From Notospermus geniculatus (Eukaryota > Nemertea > Pilidiophora > Heteronemertea > Lineidae), in the NCBI GenBank assembly GCA_002633025.1, contig NMRB01001287.1, positions 41,409 through 105,408 on the forward strand: a DNA stretch of 64,000 nucleotides. Direction: 5' to 3'. A program made the translations under genes and the position numbers. How positions within the stretch are numbered: position 1 is the stretch's first letter; the number at the start of each line of letters is the position of its first letter. This document shows, piece by piece, positions 10,380 through 22,381 of this stretch. The notes under the pieces are model-generated. The model worked only from the letters and a program-made list of their open reading frames with translations. It had not been told where the DNA came from and did no database searches.

Positions 10380-10908
10380 TAATAGTCTAATGACAGAGAG
10401 AGGCGGGTCCATGGTCCATGGACCATTTCATTCTAGTTCGCGGGGATTCGCCCGTCTAAGTCGCCACAGTGTGACAGGGGCTTTAAGTCAGGTGTGACAG
10501 GAATCAGCGTCCTAGGAATGAAAGTCCGCCAAACAATAGCCCGCTTGTAAGGTTATATTGGAATGGTCATGGTCTCTCTAGCCAAATATTCTAATCCCTC
10601 ACTCAACTATGAGATCGGACTTTGGTTCCTGGGGGACTTGGATTTCTTTCACACCGGCAACATCTAAGCGCCACCCAATGAAATGCAGAAGTTACCGTAG
10701 GTAATATATTACTCTCTATACTCACCTTTTGGATCCTAAGGCTGAGTTTACATCGAGAAACACGCGACACATCCGGAGAACTTCAGGGGTTCTTAGCGTT
10801 CGCTCCCTTCGTCATCGCGCACAAACCCCTGAGAGAATTCGCTCGAATCGGTGGAGTATAGACGCCCTTACAGCAATGTTCATCACCCCACCGCCCCATC
10901 CCAAGTTA
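10380..10908. other. Intergenic, no gene seen
   Basis: Holds a second copy of the palindrome ATGGTCCATGGACCAT (about 10413) that also occurs inside the LTR. A MITE-like stretch near 10737-10850 has the GAGTTTACATCGAG and CGCGACAC words also seen at 24073-24204. No coding region is supported. Confidence 0.45.
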
Positions 10909-11622
10909 GGCCGAATGGGTCAATGTCGTCCTGGGTATACCTTATGTTTACCCAGGATCATCCTGGGTAATCCTTTTCTTTACCCAGGACGGCCCTGGGT
11001 AAACATAAGGATCCTTAACTTTACCCAGCTTGGGAATTCCCGCCGAATCATGCTGTACGTGCGTCTCTTTCGGCAGAGAACATGCAGTAGGATAATTGTG
11101 AAAAGGGGCCAAAAATTACGCTATACCTCCTCCGGAGTTTGCAATAGGAAGACAAGACCAATCCTTACAACTTTTCAAAAGGGACCGATAGCAAATTCTC
11201 AAGGACTTAGGAGGTATAGGCCTAGGTAGAACATGTATGATCCGTGTGCATTTCGTCATTTTCATGAATTTACTTTTTGCAGAACATGCAGCACGATTAT
11301 AACTCGAAAGGGTTGAAAATTACCGCTATACCCGCTCTGGGGTGTGGAATAGGGAGAAAAGACCAATCCCTACAACTTTTCAAAAGGGACCGATAGTAAA
11401 TTCTCAAGGACTTAGGAGCTATAGGCCTAGTTCGAGGCCATCCTTCGTTTCATGATTTACGCTGAATATCTACCTCACTACACCACTCGGGAACTCCAAT
11501 CTGGGTAAAGTCAAGGATCCTTATGTTTACCCAGGGCCGTCCTGGGTAAAGAATAGGATTACCCAGGATGATCCTGGGTAAACATAAGGTATACCCAGGA
11601 CGACATTGACCCATTCGGCCCA
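10909..11622. repeat. Large inverted repeat enclosing a tandem pair
   Basis: The arms 10909-11043 and 11488-11622 are about 95% complementary and consist of the word CCTGGGTAA in both orientations (GTTTACCCAGGATCATCC and so on). The 444-bp centre contains two ~155-bp direct repeats (about 11070-11228 and 11278-11430) sharing CAACTTTTCAAAAGGGACCG and TTCTCAAGGACTTAGGAG. This is probably a non-autonomous foldback element. Confidence 0.8.
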
Positions 11623-12556
11623 AGTTGGCCAGTAAATGATACACATAACTGCACAGGTTCGAACATAGCTGACCCAGCAGGGCAACATGAAATAAACTCC
11701 AGCGTTGTATCCTGTTTTGTCAGAAAATGATATACATTTAGGCTACATTCTGTGCGTTGCATGTAGGCTAGGCTGAACTCAACTTGGGTTGAAATATCGT
11801 CGAAATATCCAAGTCAATAGCTTGGCTGCGACACACCATTATATTACATAGGTCATTATACGTGTAACTGATCTCTAGACAGGTTGAGCTTAGGAAGTTG
11901 CGTTCGTTCAGCACTGTGTTGGAATACAAGCCAAGTGCCATTCGTTTCACGGTTCTTGATTCGGCGCCAAAAAATTGCGCTGCCACTTTAACGAATGAGG
12001 TGGAATATCACAGGGCCTCGTAGGTGATAACCTAAAAGAGGCCCTGATTACCTCACGATGACGCGACACGAACACGCAAGCGAACAGTGGCTTCACAAAG
12101 GATACATCCCCATGTAATCTTTCTTTGCCTGTGGTAGGGGTGTTCAAGTCGACTGACCCAACGAAGTTTACCTGTCATGCGACTTAGAGAACGTAACCAC
12201 CACCGCCACTACCGATGAAAGTGTGTAGCTGCGACAAGAGACTTTTTCACGGGTATTGGTNCTGTGATAAAAGAGAAGCCAACAGGAAGTTAGACATGCC
12301 CCTACCTTGCTCTAGCTAAAACGCTTTTTATGGGAGATTTAAAATACGTTTTAGCGTTAAAACCCTTTGGGAAATGTGAAAGAAAAAATGTGTTTTCGTC
12401 GGAGCGTTCTAAAACTAAAACAAGTTCTAGAATATGATTTTTCCTAAAAACAGTGTTTCATCTTTTTAAAATGTATTTTAGTGTTAAAACAGCTTTGAAA
12501 ATGTGTGCCCTAATTTCGGGACAGTGTGACATGGGCTTAGAGTTCCAAAGGACCAA
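11623..12556. other. Intergenic with MITE debris
   Basis: No gene. Around 12055-12105 a half of the CGCGACACGAACACGC family is present. From 12315 to 12545 repeated GTTTTAGCGTTAAAAC-like words suggest another word-repeat MITE whose ends I cannot fix. An N lies at 12261. Confidence 0.4.
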
Positions 12557-12558
12557 TA

Positions 12559-12980
12559 GTGAGGTTTCGAAAATCTGACGAAACACGAAGTACGAAGTAC
12601 GTCATGGAAATTCATTTCCATGACGTACATGTAATGTACATGTACTTCAGGAGATGGTTGCTACCACAAATTTCGCCTGTTGCAAGAGCGTCTTTTAGCG
12701 AATGACGTTTAGACCGATAGAGCTACGATGTATATTAAACTTTGAAATTTATCTTTCGTTTCCACTTTGGATAGATCCGAAGTGGAAACTTGAAGATGCA
12801 CCATAACTCTCTCGGTCTTACATGATATATGCTAAAAGACGCACTGGCGGCTAAAAGACGCACTGGCGGCAGGGACATTTGTGGTAGCAACCATCTCCTG
12901 AAGTACATGTACATTATGTCATGTAGAAGTCCAATTTCGTAATTCGTACTTCGTGTTTCGTCACATTTGCGAAACTTCAC
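12559..12980. mobile_element. TA-flanked foldback MITE, 422 bp
   Basis: The arms beginning GTGAGGTTTCGAAAATCTG and ending CATTTGCGAAACTTCAC are inverted over roughly 110 bp, including CTTCAGGAGATGGTTGCTAC and its complement. TA flanks both ends (12557-12558 and 12981-12982). The centre carries a perfect duplication of GCTAAAAGACGCACTGGCG. It has no coding content. Confidence 0.8.
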
Positions 12981-13229
12981 TAGGGGCCTATTAACAGAAC
13001 ACGTGCAGTTGTGTTTGCTATTCCACAGCGCAAAATCACTCTACATGTACATTACATTGTAATTCCTGTCATAAACACCGAGCAAATCGGAGCTAATTCA
13101 GAAATCTGTTTTTTTACAGCTAAGTTGGTTGGTGACTGAAAACCCCGAAGTCTGCTCTTCTGATCGTGTTGTTGGAATATTGGCTATTGTGATAGACCTC
13201 AGACAAATACGAAAACAGCCTGCTTTTAA

Positions 13230-13581
13230 ACCAGACAGCGATGTCAAACATCTTCGACAATCGAAGGCTGATCTGCTAACCACTGCGTTACATCGCACAT
13301 CTACCCTTCGAGAAATAGACCGGTCCACGGCGTATCTTGGCACGATGCCAACTTTACCGGTCGACCAATCAGATTGCATTTTATATCGGGTCTTCGGCAG
13401 GGGCTTCGGTTACCACTATTCATACTACGTGGAAATTTTACAACACTGGTTCTGATTGGCCTCCTCTTCTCGAGGCAGCGGATCCGTCGCAGACACTGAC
13501 AGGTCAATTTCTCGAAGGGTGATATGGGATATAACGGAGTGGTGAGCAGATCGCCCTTCGATTATCGAAGATGATGTCAAA
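13230..13581. repeat. Inverted-repeat element upstream of PAL
   Basis: Outer arms (CATCTTCGACAATCGAAGG ... / ... CCTTCGATTATCGAAGATG) and inner arms (ACCCTTCGAGAAAT / ATTTCTCGAAGGGT) are arranged symmetrically around about 13400. It is a MITE-like foldback. The open frames crossing it have no recognisable domain. Confidence 0.65.
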
Positions 13582-14770
13582 GGAATCGATCACTCTTTTA
13601 TTGTACTCTGTCAAGCCTCCGGCCTGCTGAATCGTGGATGTTATTTCACCTGTATATCATGACAATGGAGTAAAAATCTAATGTTGCATTGAAATATCCC
13701 ACTGGATACATTTTGTCAGTAAGTTGACTTGTGTTTGATTTCCCTTCCTAGGGAAGACCCCGGTTGGGCAATCTCGTACCCACAGTTCAATGGAAAGGGC
13801 TAGACCGGCACTACTTTTGCAAAGTGCAAATGCGTTGTTCAAGGCGGATGAATTTCTGACCGTTGCACAACCAATTGCGTAGGGATTCGAAATGTTCGTA
13901 CTTTGTTCCTTAATCGAATACCCAACGGAATGTTAAAATAGTAGTATTTTTACAAATACTTGAACAAATTCTAATTTTCGGTATGATTACTTTATCAAAT
14001 AATTTGTGAAATCCATGAGCACAAGAATCTTGTGATGGATTCCAGCCCTTTTCAGAGGTCTTAGCCGAGGAACGATGGTGGCGACCTCTTCAGATTGCCC
14101 GGTTGGGGTCGAAAATTTGCAAAATTTGGAGACGACTTATGTTTACTACCCTTCCTCTCAGGGAATGTGAAAAAATACCTTCCAGACCACTGCCCCCTCT
14201 CTATGGCCCTGTTGTGTAGGCTAGCACGATGGTTAGCTAACACATTATCATAACTACATCTATTAGCCTACGACTGTGACAACATCATTACTTATTCCCC
14301 ACTAGCTATATAGCAACGGTGGCATGCGTCATGGATCGATTGGGTTGTTCCAATACGCAAGGGGAACTAGCTGCTTCTAGGGTTGAAACATATCGATTGG
14401 ATCTCGTCCATAAAAGTGGTAGAATCATTAGACTGCATGAAACACGAACGAATACCGTAAATCAGTGTTACAAATCCACACGGGCAGTCGCCTTCTTCGC
14501 AGCCATACTATAAGCGGTAATCAACTTCCGGTATCTGTGACCCCTTCCCTTGTTGGTTGTACCGAACGACGCTTTGACAATTCTCGGTTTGCGCATTGCC
14601 GCCATTTTCTCCGATTTCAAGCAAATCCGTGTATACATATCGTATGTGATTTTGAGCAGCTGTGCAGTCCAATCTACTGAAACACGACTCGGTTCTCCCA
14701 CCAAATTCGTGCCTAGGCACGTCGGACTGTATTCTTTCTTCCTGCTTCAAATCTTTCTATCTACCATACC
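13582..14770 (+). other. Upstream region of the PAL gene
   Basis: No second coding region is supported between the inverted repeat and the PAL start codon. It should hold the PAL promoter and 5' UTR, but I see no convincing TATA box or initiator close to the ATG, so no promoter is called. Confidence 0.35.
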
Positions 14771-17700
14771 ATGCGGTTATTCTGCCTGTCGCTGACCCTT
14801 GTGGCCCTTGCCGTAAAGGTGAACACCTTCGGGATTCCATTGACGGTAAGGACCTGCTTTGTGACATTCATATTATTTCTCCTTTTCCCAGTAGCCTAAT
14901 CGTCTTAGCCTAATCGTAGCCTAATCGTCCGTTACGTAGCACTGCTATGTCGTCTGAGGTTCTAGGCCTACATGTACACACATCCGTCATTGCTTGGGTA
15001 TCGCCGATATAGGCCTAGACTCTAAGTGTGAAAAATTCGATGAACACCCCAGTCATTCACCATATTGCTTGGTGTTGTTGGCCATCGATGATTGAACTTT
15101 GACGAATACCATTGGTTAGTTGACCATATATTTGTTGGTTATCAATGATTAAACTTCGGCGAATACCTCATTCACCATGCTTTGCTGGCCACGCATCAGT
15201 TTATGATGTTGGCCATCAAAGAGTAGATCTAAAATTCGCGACTAGCTCATTCATTTCCCACAATCGCACTGAGTTTGAACGTTCCAGCTGCTGTTTGTTC
15301 ATGACATATTGTGGGGTGAAGTCCAGTTTTCAAGATGGCCGACTGGCGGCCATATTTGAAGTCCAAGCGGGTCAGTACGATATGGCAAAGAGAACACGCC
15401 AGTCACCACGTTTCAATTAGGAACCTGCTCAGATTAAATCTGTTTGGTTCTTTCAAACGCTCTCATTGGAGAATTGGAAAGCAACAAAGTAGCCTATACA
15501 TGACGTTGTTTTATCAACAAGCTGAACTGTAGTGTGACCCCTAAACACATACGTACATTTATGGGTTGAAACAATGACATTATTTCCAAATAATTTTGGG
15601 AAACAATTAAATTCCCACATGGCGCCTCATACCTGACGATCAGATCATAAGCAATTGATTAAATATGTGTCAGTGGTTGCCATGGTTATTCACACGTACT
15701 GCCGGAGTAACAAGGATTCAAGAACAACCATGCTTTTGCCATTATTCTTTGTGAATGTCAACAGAGGAAGATGAAAATAGAAGAGTATCTGCACTTCATA
15801 ATCTGATTCGGCTTGGCCCAAATCTGCAAGCCAAACCAAAAATCTCTCGTTAATATTTTTTTGCTTTTCCGTCGAAAACATCACTTGGAAGACCAACACC
15901 AAATCTTATAAGATGATGATGTCATTGCAAATTGGCAATCGTCGTAAGATATATGACAAATTCGCATGATTTATAAACCCACTTTGTCAGAAATGACAGG
16001 TCTAATATCGGCAAACAGGCACGTGGTGATATGCTGCACTCGCAACGTTCACCATCCCCATGGAAGTTTGTTGGCAGAGACAGCTGTGAGCCACTTATAT
16101 AAATGAAATATGTCAGGATGAGACTTTGAAATCGATTTCTGGCAGTCGAGATTACAAAACCATCCATTGGCTCGTAACCCTGTAACGATAAAGAAACGGT
16201 ACCGTACTTGTAATTTTAGTGCATATGAAGTGGAACTGCGATCATGATGTCTGGCACAGGAACCCCTGGAACGGCTATTGATTCTGCAGCTGTTACGTAA
16301 ATCCTGGTCATTTATCTTAATAAGACATTCCTGAAAGCAATTCCGATTCCCTGAGAAATTGTTCAGTGTGTGAAAACGACTTTCGAAGCTGTCTAAGTGG
16401 ACTCCAATGATACTGCATGGTGCAACTATGGACTGAGTGTTTGATATAGAACGTTTCTACAGCAAACTGTAGCAAACTGTAGCCTCATGATTTCCGTCTT
16501 GTTTTGTAGGCAAACAGACTTGAAGCTGTTTATTTCTGGGGGCCCAACCAGTTTGGTCAGGTTGCTGGTCTATCAACGGATAGTAATGGTCACCTTCACG
16601 TCTTCCACAGAGGCAATGTTAGATGGGGACCTGAGTAAGTCTTTGCGTTTTGTTACATACATGTAGGCCTAGGTCCAGTTCTGTAAAGAAAAACGACCAT
16701 CATGATGAAAAAGGAGTGGATGAAGGTAAAGAAGGATTGATATGTCGGTGAGAGCAGTCAAGTTGGGGTTGAGAAAGTGAACATTTTTATGGGAGATAAT
16801 GGCCCGTATTTTAGAATGCTCCTCAACGTAAAGGAGTTGCTCGAGGCTATTGTTTGTTCTCCTGTTGAGGAACTCCTTTACGTTGAGGAGCATTCTAAAA
16901 TACGGGTCTACATATCCTATGATCAATCACTGATGATCTCTCCACAGCACAGAAAAAAATCTTAGTTGTCAGGATCGTGAAAACTGTTGACGTCGAAAGT
17001 CTGATGTTGAGTTGTTTGTGTTTCTTTCAGTACCTTTGGGCCTATGGATAAATGCAACATTAGGCGTCCTATTCCCAAGCATACTCTCTTGATGATCAAC
17101 CCCAATACAAAGGAAATATCAGAAAAGTGGGGTGCCAGAAGGTAAGGGGCCGTCTTAAAATTACTTTGATGCCAAAAAAGACGAAGTGACTTCACCTTTT
17201 CCCTGACCCCCTCCCCCCTTGAAAAGATGAAGTGGGCACTTGACATTGGCTTCATCCATGTAGGGACGGTAGGCATGGAAAGATGATAAAGAAAAACATG
17301 TGAAGACACTAGTAAACCATGAAAGCAATATAAAAAAGTCATTCTCCTGCAAAAAAGAGTGATGCCAATTTTTTCCAAAAAAGATGAAGTGGGCTTCCCC
17401 AAATCGAGAACCCCCTCTCCCCCAGACGAAGCCACTTCTTCTTTTTTGGCATCAAAACTATTTTGAGACGGCCCCTAAATACAGTAGCCTACAATGAATC
17501 ACTCTGAAAATTGTGCTTTACCTAATGAACAGTCGGTTTTTACTTTTTGCCCAGCGATCGACATTTCTGTCTCGTTGCACACGTATTTTAGCCAGTAAAA
17601 GACATCCCTATTTCTCATGCTCAATATTCCATAGCTTCAGATGCCACTCTATGGATATTGCCATGGAAGCAATGTCCTATTCAAGAGGAAACAAGTTGAC

Positions 17701-20700
17701 AGAGAATATCGCGAGTCAATATCATTAAATTTACTCTTGTTCGCAAGATTCTGTAGACGTACTTTTGCTGACATGAGTATTAGCAAAACGAAGGGATGTA
17801 GACGGAAGAGTATTCTTCACTGCAACAGCGAAAACACCAAAATTTTAGCTTTTTTCCTTGAAAAGTGCGATTTTTTCAAGTTGTGAAAATCGTAAAAAAG
17901 TGCCATTTTTCCTTGAAAAGTGCTAGTTTTCCACCTCAAAACGCTATCGATGTAGTATGGCGAAAAACACACTTTAAATTTACACCTATTGATCAGCAAA
18001 GTTGACACTTCGTGATCACGATTTCACGGAAATAACAACAGCTGTCTATACATGCACGGTACAATCATAGTATGCGATCTAATGCATTGTGCCTATATGA
18101 CGGCTGGTCTGTACATGTAGCTCTATGCTGTGTAAATGCAAAAACGAAAGAGGATAGACTAGCTGAGGGATTCTACTTGGATATGTGCACAGTAAGACAC
18201 TTTATATCGATTGTGAAACGCCGCTGGATCTGTGACGTCACGATTTCGGGTCATGAGCTGACCGATTTCTATTTTTANTCGCTGTTGCAGTGAAGAATAC
18301 TCTTCCGTCTACATCCCTTCGTTTTGCTAATACTGACATGAAATCAATGCGTTCATCGCAAATATTTGTATCTTTTTTGCGTCGGACGATGGGCTATTCG
18401 GCCCGTATCGCTGAGCGATCGTCAAATAATTATTGATGAAAATCTTGGATGAAAACGTCGAGTTTTCTAGTTCAACAAACGCAATCTGCTGGCTATACGT
18501 CAGTCAGTACCGAAGGCTCTACAGGGTGGGCCAGAGAAGGTGTCCCTCGAACAATAGCATTTCTATTGTTTCCCTATTGTTCGAGGGACACTTTCTCTGG
18601 CCTCATATTCATAAAACTACTTAAGTCTATGAGTGGTACAACTTGTCTTTTGTTTTGAACAAAGGATAAGTGTCACACTTAGACTTAAGAATATGGGCAC
18701 TGGCCCACCCTGTAGTAAGAGTACCAGTTATGTGAGGGGATAATCTGCCAGGAAAAATGTTCAGTCGGATCTGTTGTTCACCCGTCTTAGTAACACTCTT
18801 GCCTACATATCGTATCTCCATCTATCGCCGCAGATTTTACCTACCTCATGGACTGACAATCGACCACGATGATAACTTCTGGATGACGGATGTTTGCTTA
18901 CACCAGGTTCGAATTTTAAAGTTTTACATCCTCGCAAATTCATACTACATAAACATTAAGTCTCTTTAATGCAGTTGGCAATATCGAAAGTTGTGAACAA
19001 ATTTGATTATTTGTGCACACTGAAAAACTCTGCTTCGTCAAAATGACGAACAACTTAGGTTCGTTTTCCATTTGTCACCAAACTGAATATCTAATTCGTC
19101 GAAATGACAATCCACGGTTCGTCATTTGGACGAACCTTGTTAGAGATGGTTTGAGATACAACAAGGGTTCGTCAAAATGACGAACCGTGGATTTGTCATT
19201 TCGACGAATTAGATAGGCCTACTCAGTCAGTGATAAATGGAAAACGAACCTAAGTTCGGCATTTTGACGAAGCAGAGTTTTTCAGTGCAATTATATTGGC
19301 ACAAACTCAATGTGAGCGTGACATACCATTAGTTTATCGCATCCTGAAAGAGATCCTCGATCGTGATGTGGTTCATACGTTTGGTGAATGTTGTTTGTTT
19401 GCCTTCGTGCATTGCACTGCGCAGAGTTTGACCACATACGGTAAGAAGTGAAAACGTATCTCTTCATTGTAGGTGTTCAAATTTGACAAAAACCACAAGA
19501 AGATCCTGGAGTTAGGAGAACCACGAGTTCCCGGTACCGATGACAAACACTTTTGTAAGCCTACGGATGTTGCTGTGGCAAGGAGTGGCGTATTTTTTGT
19601 GTCTGACGGGTAGGTCATCTTCAGATGTTATGAATCGCTGTTACGTACAGGGTGGTCCAAAAAAGTGCCCTATTTTTATTTTTTAATAACTCTGTCAAAA
19701 ATTGATATTCTTTGGAGTGGTTTGCTGCAGCAGTTCTAGAGACATGTAGAATTTATGATAGAGCTAACTTGGAAATAACCAAAAATTCATAACCGCTCGC
19801 TTATGAATTTTTGAAATAACTCATGTGTTATTTCTCTTTGATCAATAGTTGATAATGTGTTCAATCCAGCATGTCCGTACTGCCTGGACGTAATCCGGTA
19901 ATCTGGCGGTAACAGGACGGCCACTATTACCTTTATTGTCGTTTCCCACGCTCCCAGTGTTCCTGAATTTCTCCACAATTCGTGATATCGTTCTCCTGCA
20001 ACGGCATCTTTTCCTGGGGAATTCTCTGCGAAACGCTCTCTGTGTCAGAACCACCAACTTAGTCGAAAAGTAGCTTTCGAGAATAACTGTCCTTTCATGC
20101 ACTGAAAACTGGAAATCCACATCCATTTTGTACATGACGATTGAACATGTATATATTGTGTACAATAAGTCCTTCTTCATCATATACCCCATGAACATAG
20201 AGATTGATATTCCTTTTTTCAGTTATTGCAACAGCAGGATTGTCAAATTCAACCCTGATGGAAGCTTTAATTATACCTGGGGAAGAGACGCCGATGGTAA
20301 GTGGGCATACAGCAAGAGAAACACCGGACGTATGATGTTGTTGTCGAAGTGTAGCCTTGAATCTTATTATCTCAGATGTAGGTCTTTTGTGTGAAGGTAA
20401 AAGAAGACGTCACCAGATATCCGCGAAATCAGCATCGACGCCCTGCTGTTGTTTGCGTTCACTGATGCGCAACATCTGTCTATCTTTTGCAGACGACACC
20501 CGAGCAAAGCCAGCAGAATTTCTGATTCCTCACAGTCTTGCTCTAATTGAGGAGAGGGACCTGATCTGTGTTGCTGACAGGGAACATTTCCGGTAAGTAT
20601 CACCTTTAGCGATCTGTTGGAACGCAATTAAGATAAAAAAAATTGGACGAAGTCCATCACATCAAAAAATCGTTAACCTTTGTGACATTGGTGTCGAGCG

Positions 20701-22381
20701 TGCTAAACATCAGTAGCCCGCCAACTCGACAGCTGGGCCGATGGTGCAGACCGTTGAAAGTGGACTCAATAAAACATTCCTTTCATTTCTAATCAGCGTC
20801 AACTTTATTACCACGCATGCGCGCCAAGCCAAATGAATCCACCAATCATTAGACATGACAGACGCAACCAATCGATTTGACATGTTACATTTTTGATGAA
20901 TACATGACTTTCAGATGCTGAATTTTCGCACGTTTTTCTTTTCAAGTTGTTTCACTGAATCGCGTGTTACATTATAATACTTCCAGGATCCAGTGCTTTA
21001 AGGCAGGGCTCGAGGACCCAGCTGAGACAGGGGAGTTTGTGTTTGGTATCCCAAGTCCAAACGATCGCATCGATATAGGAAAGGTGTTCGCCATCGCCTA
21101 CGACACAAACGGTAACTGGTTTTCGCTGTTCTGTTTCTTTCTTTTAACATTTGAAGCTGTACCATGCATACCTTTACATGGTAATGATCAAGAACGTGCG
21201 AAATGCATACTGGTTATGGTCCCTACATTTCTCAATGTAGGGACCATCTTGAGATTACTAGGTAGCATTTTTCTATCCTTCTTTCTTTCTTCTTCCACAC
21301 TCAATTGGGACACGATTGCAAGAAAACTACTCAATGACCTCAAAATCAAGCAGTCCTATCATATAGATCAATTTTTTCTCCAGCTCTGAAAGGTTAGATA
21401 TTTAAAAAAAACTTACCCTTTCAATGACTTTGAGACAATTTTTTCCCGTTTTATTGATTATTCTCATCGACGGCCATCTTGGATTCCGAGCCTATGGCCA
21501 GTGGCAGAGACATTCTCAACTGAGAGCTCGAAACTGANATAGAAAATTTTAGATATCTATAACTAATCTTGCTGAAAAATCATCCGTACTATAGGACATT
21601 AGAATGACCAAATGCTGAGTGAACGTACATTGTAGTAGGCCTACATAGATTTATTCTTTGATTTCAGCCAAAAAGCTTTACGCAGTGAATGGAAGAAGCC
21701 CGACGGTGCACGATGTGGAAGGACTTACTATTGATCTCGACAAGAGGGCGATAGTTGATACTTGGGAGCCAGGCAGAGGAGTGGTACGTCGGTTCACTTC
21801 TTATATTCACTTCTCTGTTCTTGCATTCGCTATGACGAGGTTACCTGACATGTCATCCTCCCATAGCAAGGTTTTAGCCTCTTGTGTGCTAGCGTATGAA
21901 GAGGAGCGAGATCAAAACTTTGCTGTAGGAGGATGAAGACATGTTGATTGTTCGAAAAACAAAAATGATCAGCTATGGAAGAATTAAGGGTCGTAATTTA
22001 GAACGTTCCTTAAGTCTATTGTAAAACCATCGAGAACAATAGATTTGAGGTGGACCTTAATGTTAAGGAACGTTCTAAAATACGGCCTTAAGTCTAGAAC
22101 TGTAGGTTTCATGAATGTCGACTTGCTGCCCGTAAGTTACACCATGCTTTCATCATTCTTCGTGTCGCCTCTCAAGTAAATATTGCGGGTGAAAAAAAAT
22201 TCTTGTTATTTGGTCCATCAAAACACCAAATCTTGACATCTTATGTAGCGAAACATTTGATATTCTCTTGTAGCCATTCTACACCCCTCACGACATCGCC
22301 ACAGACAGCCAAGGATCCGTTTACGTCGGCGAAATCGGACCAAACATTGTGTGGCAGTTCAGATATGGCGGAAAGAAATAA
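14771..22381 (+). CDS. PAL: Secreted peptidyl-hydroxyglycine alpha-amidating lyase
   Basis: Ten exons: 14771-14845, 16510-16634, 17031-17141, 18834-18906, 19473-19609, 20223-20296, 20493-20592, 20987-21111, 21668-21783, 22274-22381. They total 1044 nt and encode 347 aa. The enzyme performs the second step of peptide C-terminal amidation, splitting peptidyl-alpha-hydroxyglycine into amidated peptide and glyoxylate. The start gives a signal peptide (MRLFCLSLTLVALAVKVNTF). Equivalents of known PAL residues are present: Arg59 (FHRG), zinc-ligand histidines His109 (LPHGL), His212 (IPHSL) and His318 (TPHDI), Tyr175 (SDGYC), and disulphide pairs C156-C176 and C224-C235. There is no hydroxylating (PHM) domain and no membrane segment, so it is a stand-alone secretory-pathway PAL, as in insects. 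All splice phases agree. Exons 9-10 are repeated downstream at 31085-31947. The donor after exon 3 abuts a MITE. Confidence 0.95.
16801..16908. mobile_element. Foldback MITE in PAL intron 2
   Basis: Arms of about 45 bp begin GGCCCGTATTTTAGAATGC and end GCATTCTAAAATACGGGTC. The same terminal word (GTATTTTAGAACGTTCC) marks the elements at 21988-22087, 31407-31533 and 31607-31723, so this is a diverged member of that family. Confidence 0.75.
17146..17475. mobile_element. PIF/Harbinger-type MITE at a splice donor
   Basis: A 330-bp element has termini GGGGCCGTCTTAAAATTAC and GTTTTGAGACGGCCCC-like complement, with TAA duplications at 17143-17145 and 17476-17478. The left duplication lies inside the GTAAGG donor of PAL exon 3, so the element begins at intron position +5. 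Internally GATGCCAAAAAAGACGAAGT and its complement are repeated. It has no coding content. Confidence 0.8.
17769..18340. repeat. Inverted repeat in PAL intron 3
   Basis: Arms of about 63 bp (TGACATGAGTATTAGCAAAA through GTGAAGAATACTC-complement, 17769-17831) are exactly mirrored at 18279-18340. The right arm starts immediately after the N at 18278, so the interior may be incomplete. The centre contains repeated TTTTTCCTTGAAAAGTGC words. Confidence 0.7.
18532..18712. mobile_element. TA-flanked mariner-like MITE
   Basis: The ends CAGGGTGGGCCAGAG and TGGCCCACCCTG are inverted and flanked by TA (18530-18531, 18713-18714). A nested second foldback inside reads GTGTCCCTCGAACAATAG / CTATTGTTCGAGGGACAC. 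The same left end with the nested foldback recurs at 51573-51625. No transposase is present. Confidence 0.75.
19018..19287. mobile_element. Foldback MITE in PAL intron 4
   Basis: A 270-bp element has ends CACTGAAAAACTCTGCTTCG and its complement. Inner arms are made of TTCGTCAAAATGACGAAC words in both directions. It sits between PAL exons 4 and 5 and shows no coding capacity. Confidence 0.75.
19646..20110 (-). mobile_element. Mariner remnant with transposase N-terminus
   Basis: The left end reads TACAGGGTGGTCCAAAAAAG, a mariner-like terminus after a TA. A minus-strand frame ending near 19842 encodes a helix-turn-helix-type start of a mariner transposase: FSVHERTVILESYF, then QRAFRREFP, RTISRIVEKFRNTGSV and GRPVTARLPDYVQAVR. 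The catalytic domain is absent, so this is a truncated copy in PAL intron 5. Confidence 0.6.
21988..22087. mobile_element. Foldback MITE in PAL intron 9 (copy A)
   Basis: The ends GGGTCGTAATTTAGAACG and CGTTCTAAAATACGGCC are inverted; the interior is GTAAAACCATCGAGAACAAT. The matching site in copy B (31407-31533) holds a longer version of the element, so the A copy is internally shortened or the B copy rearranged. Confidence 0.7.

Noticed and set aside
13129-13455. 108-codon frame upstream of PAL as a possible monooxygenase exon
   Set aside because: No copper-ligand His motifs or cysteine pattern; it overlaps an inverted-repeat element.
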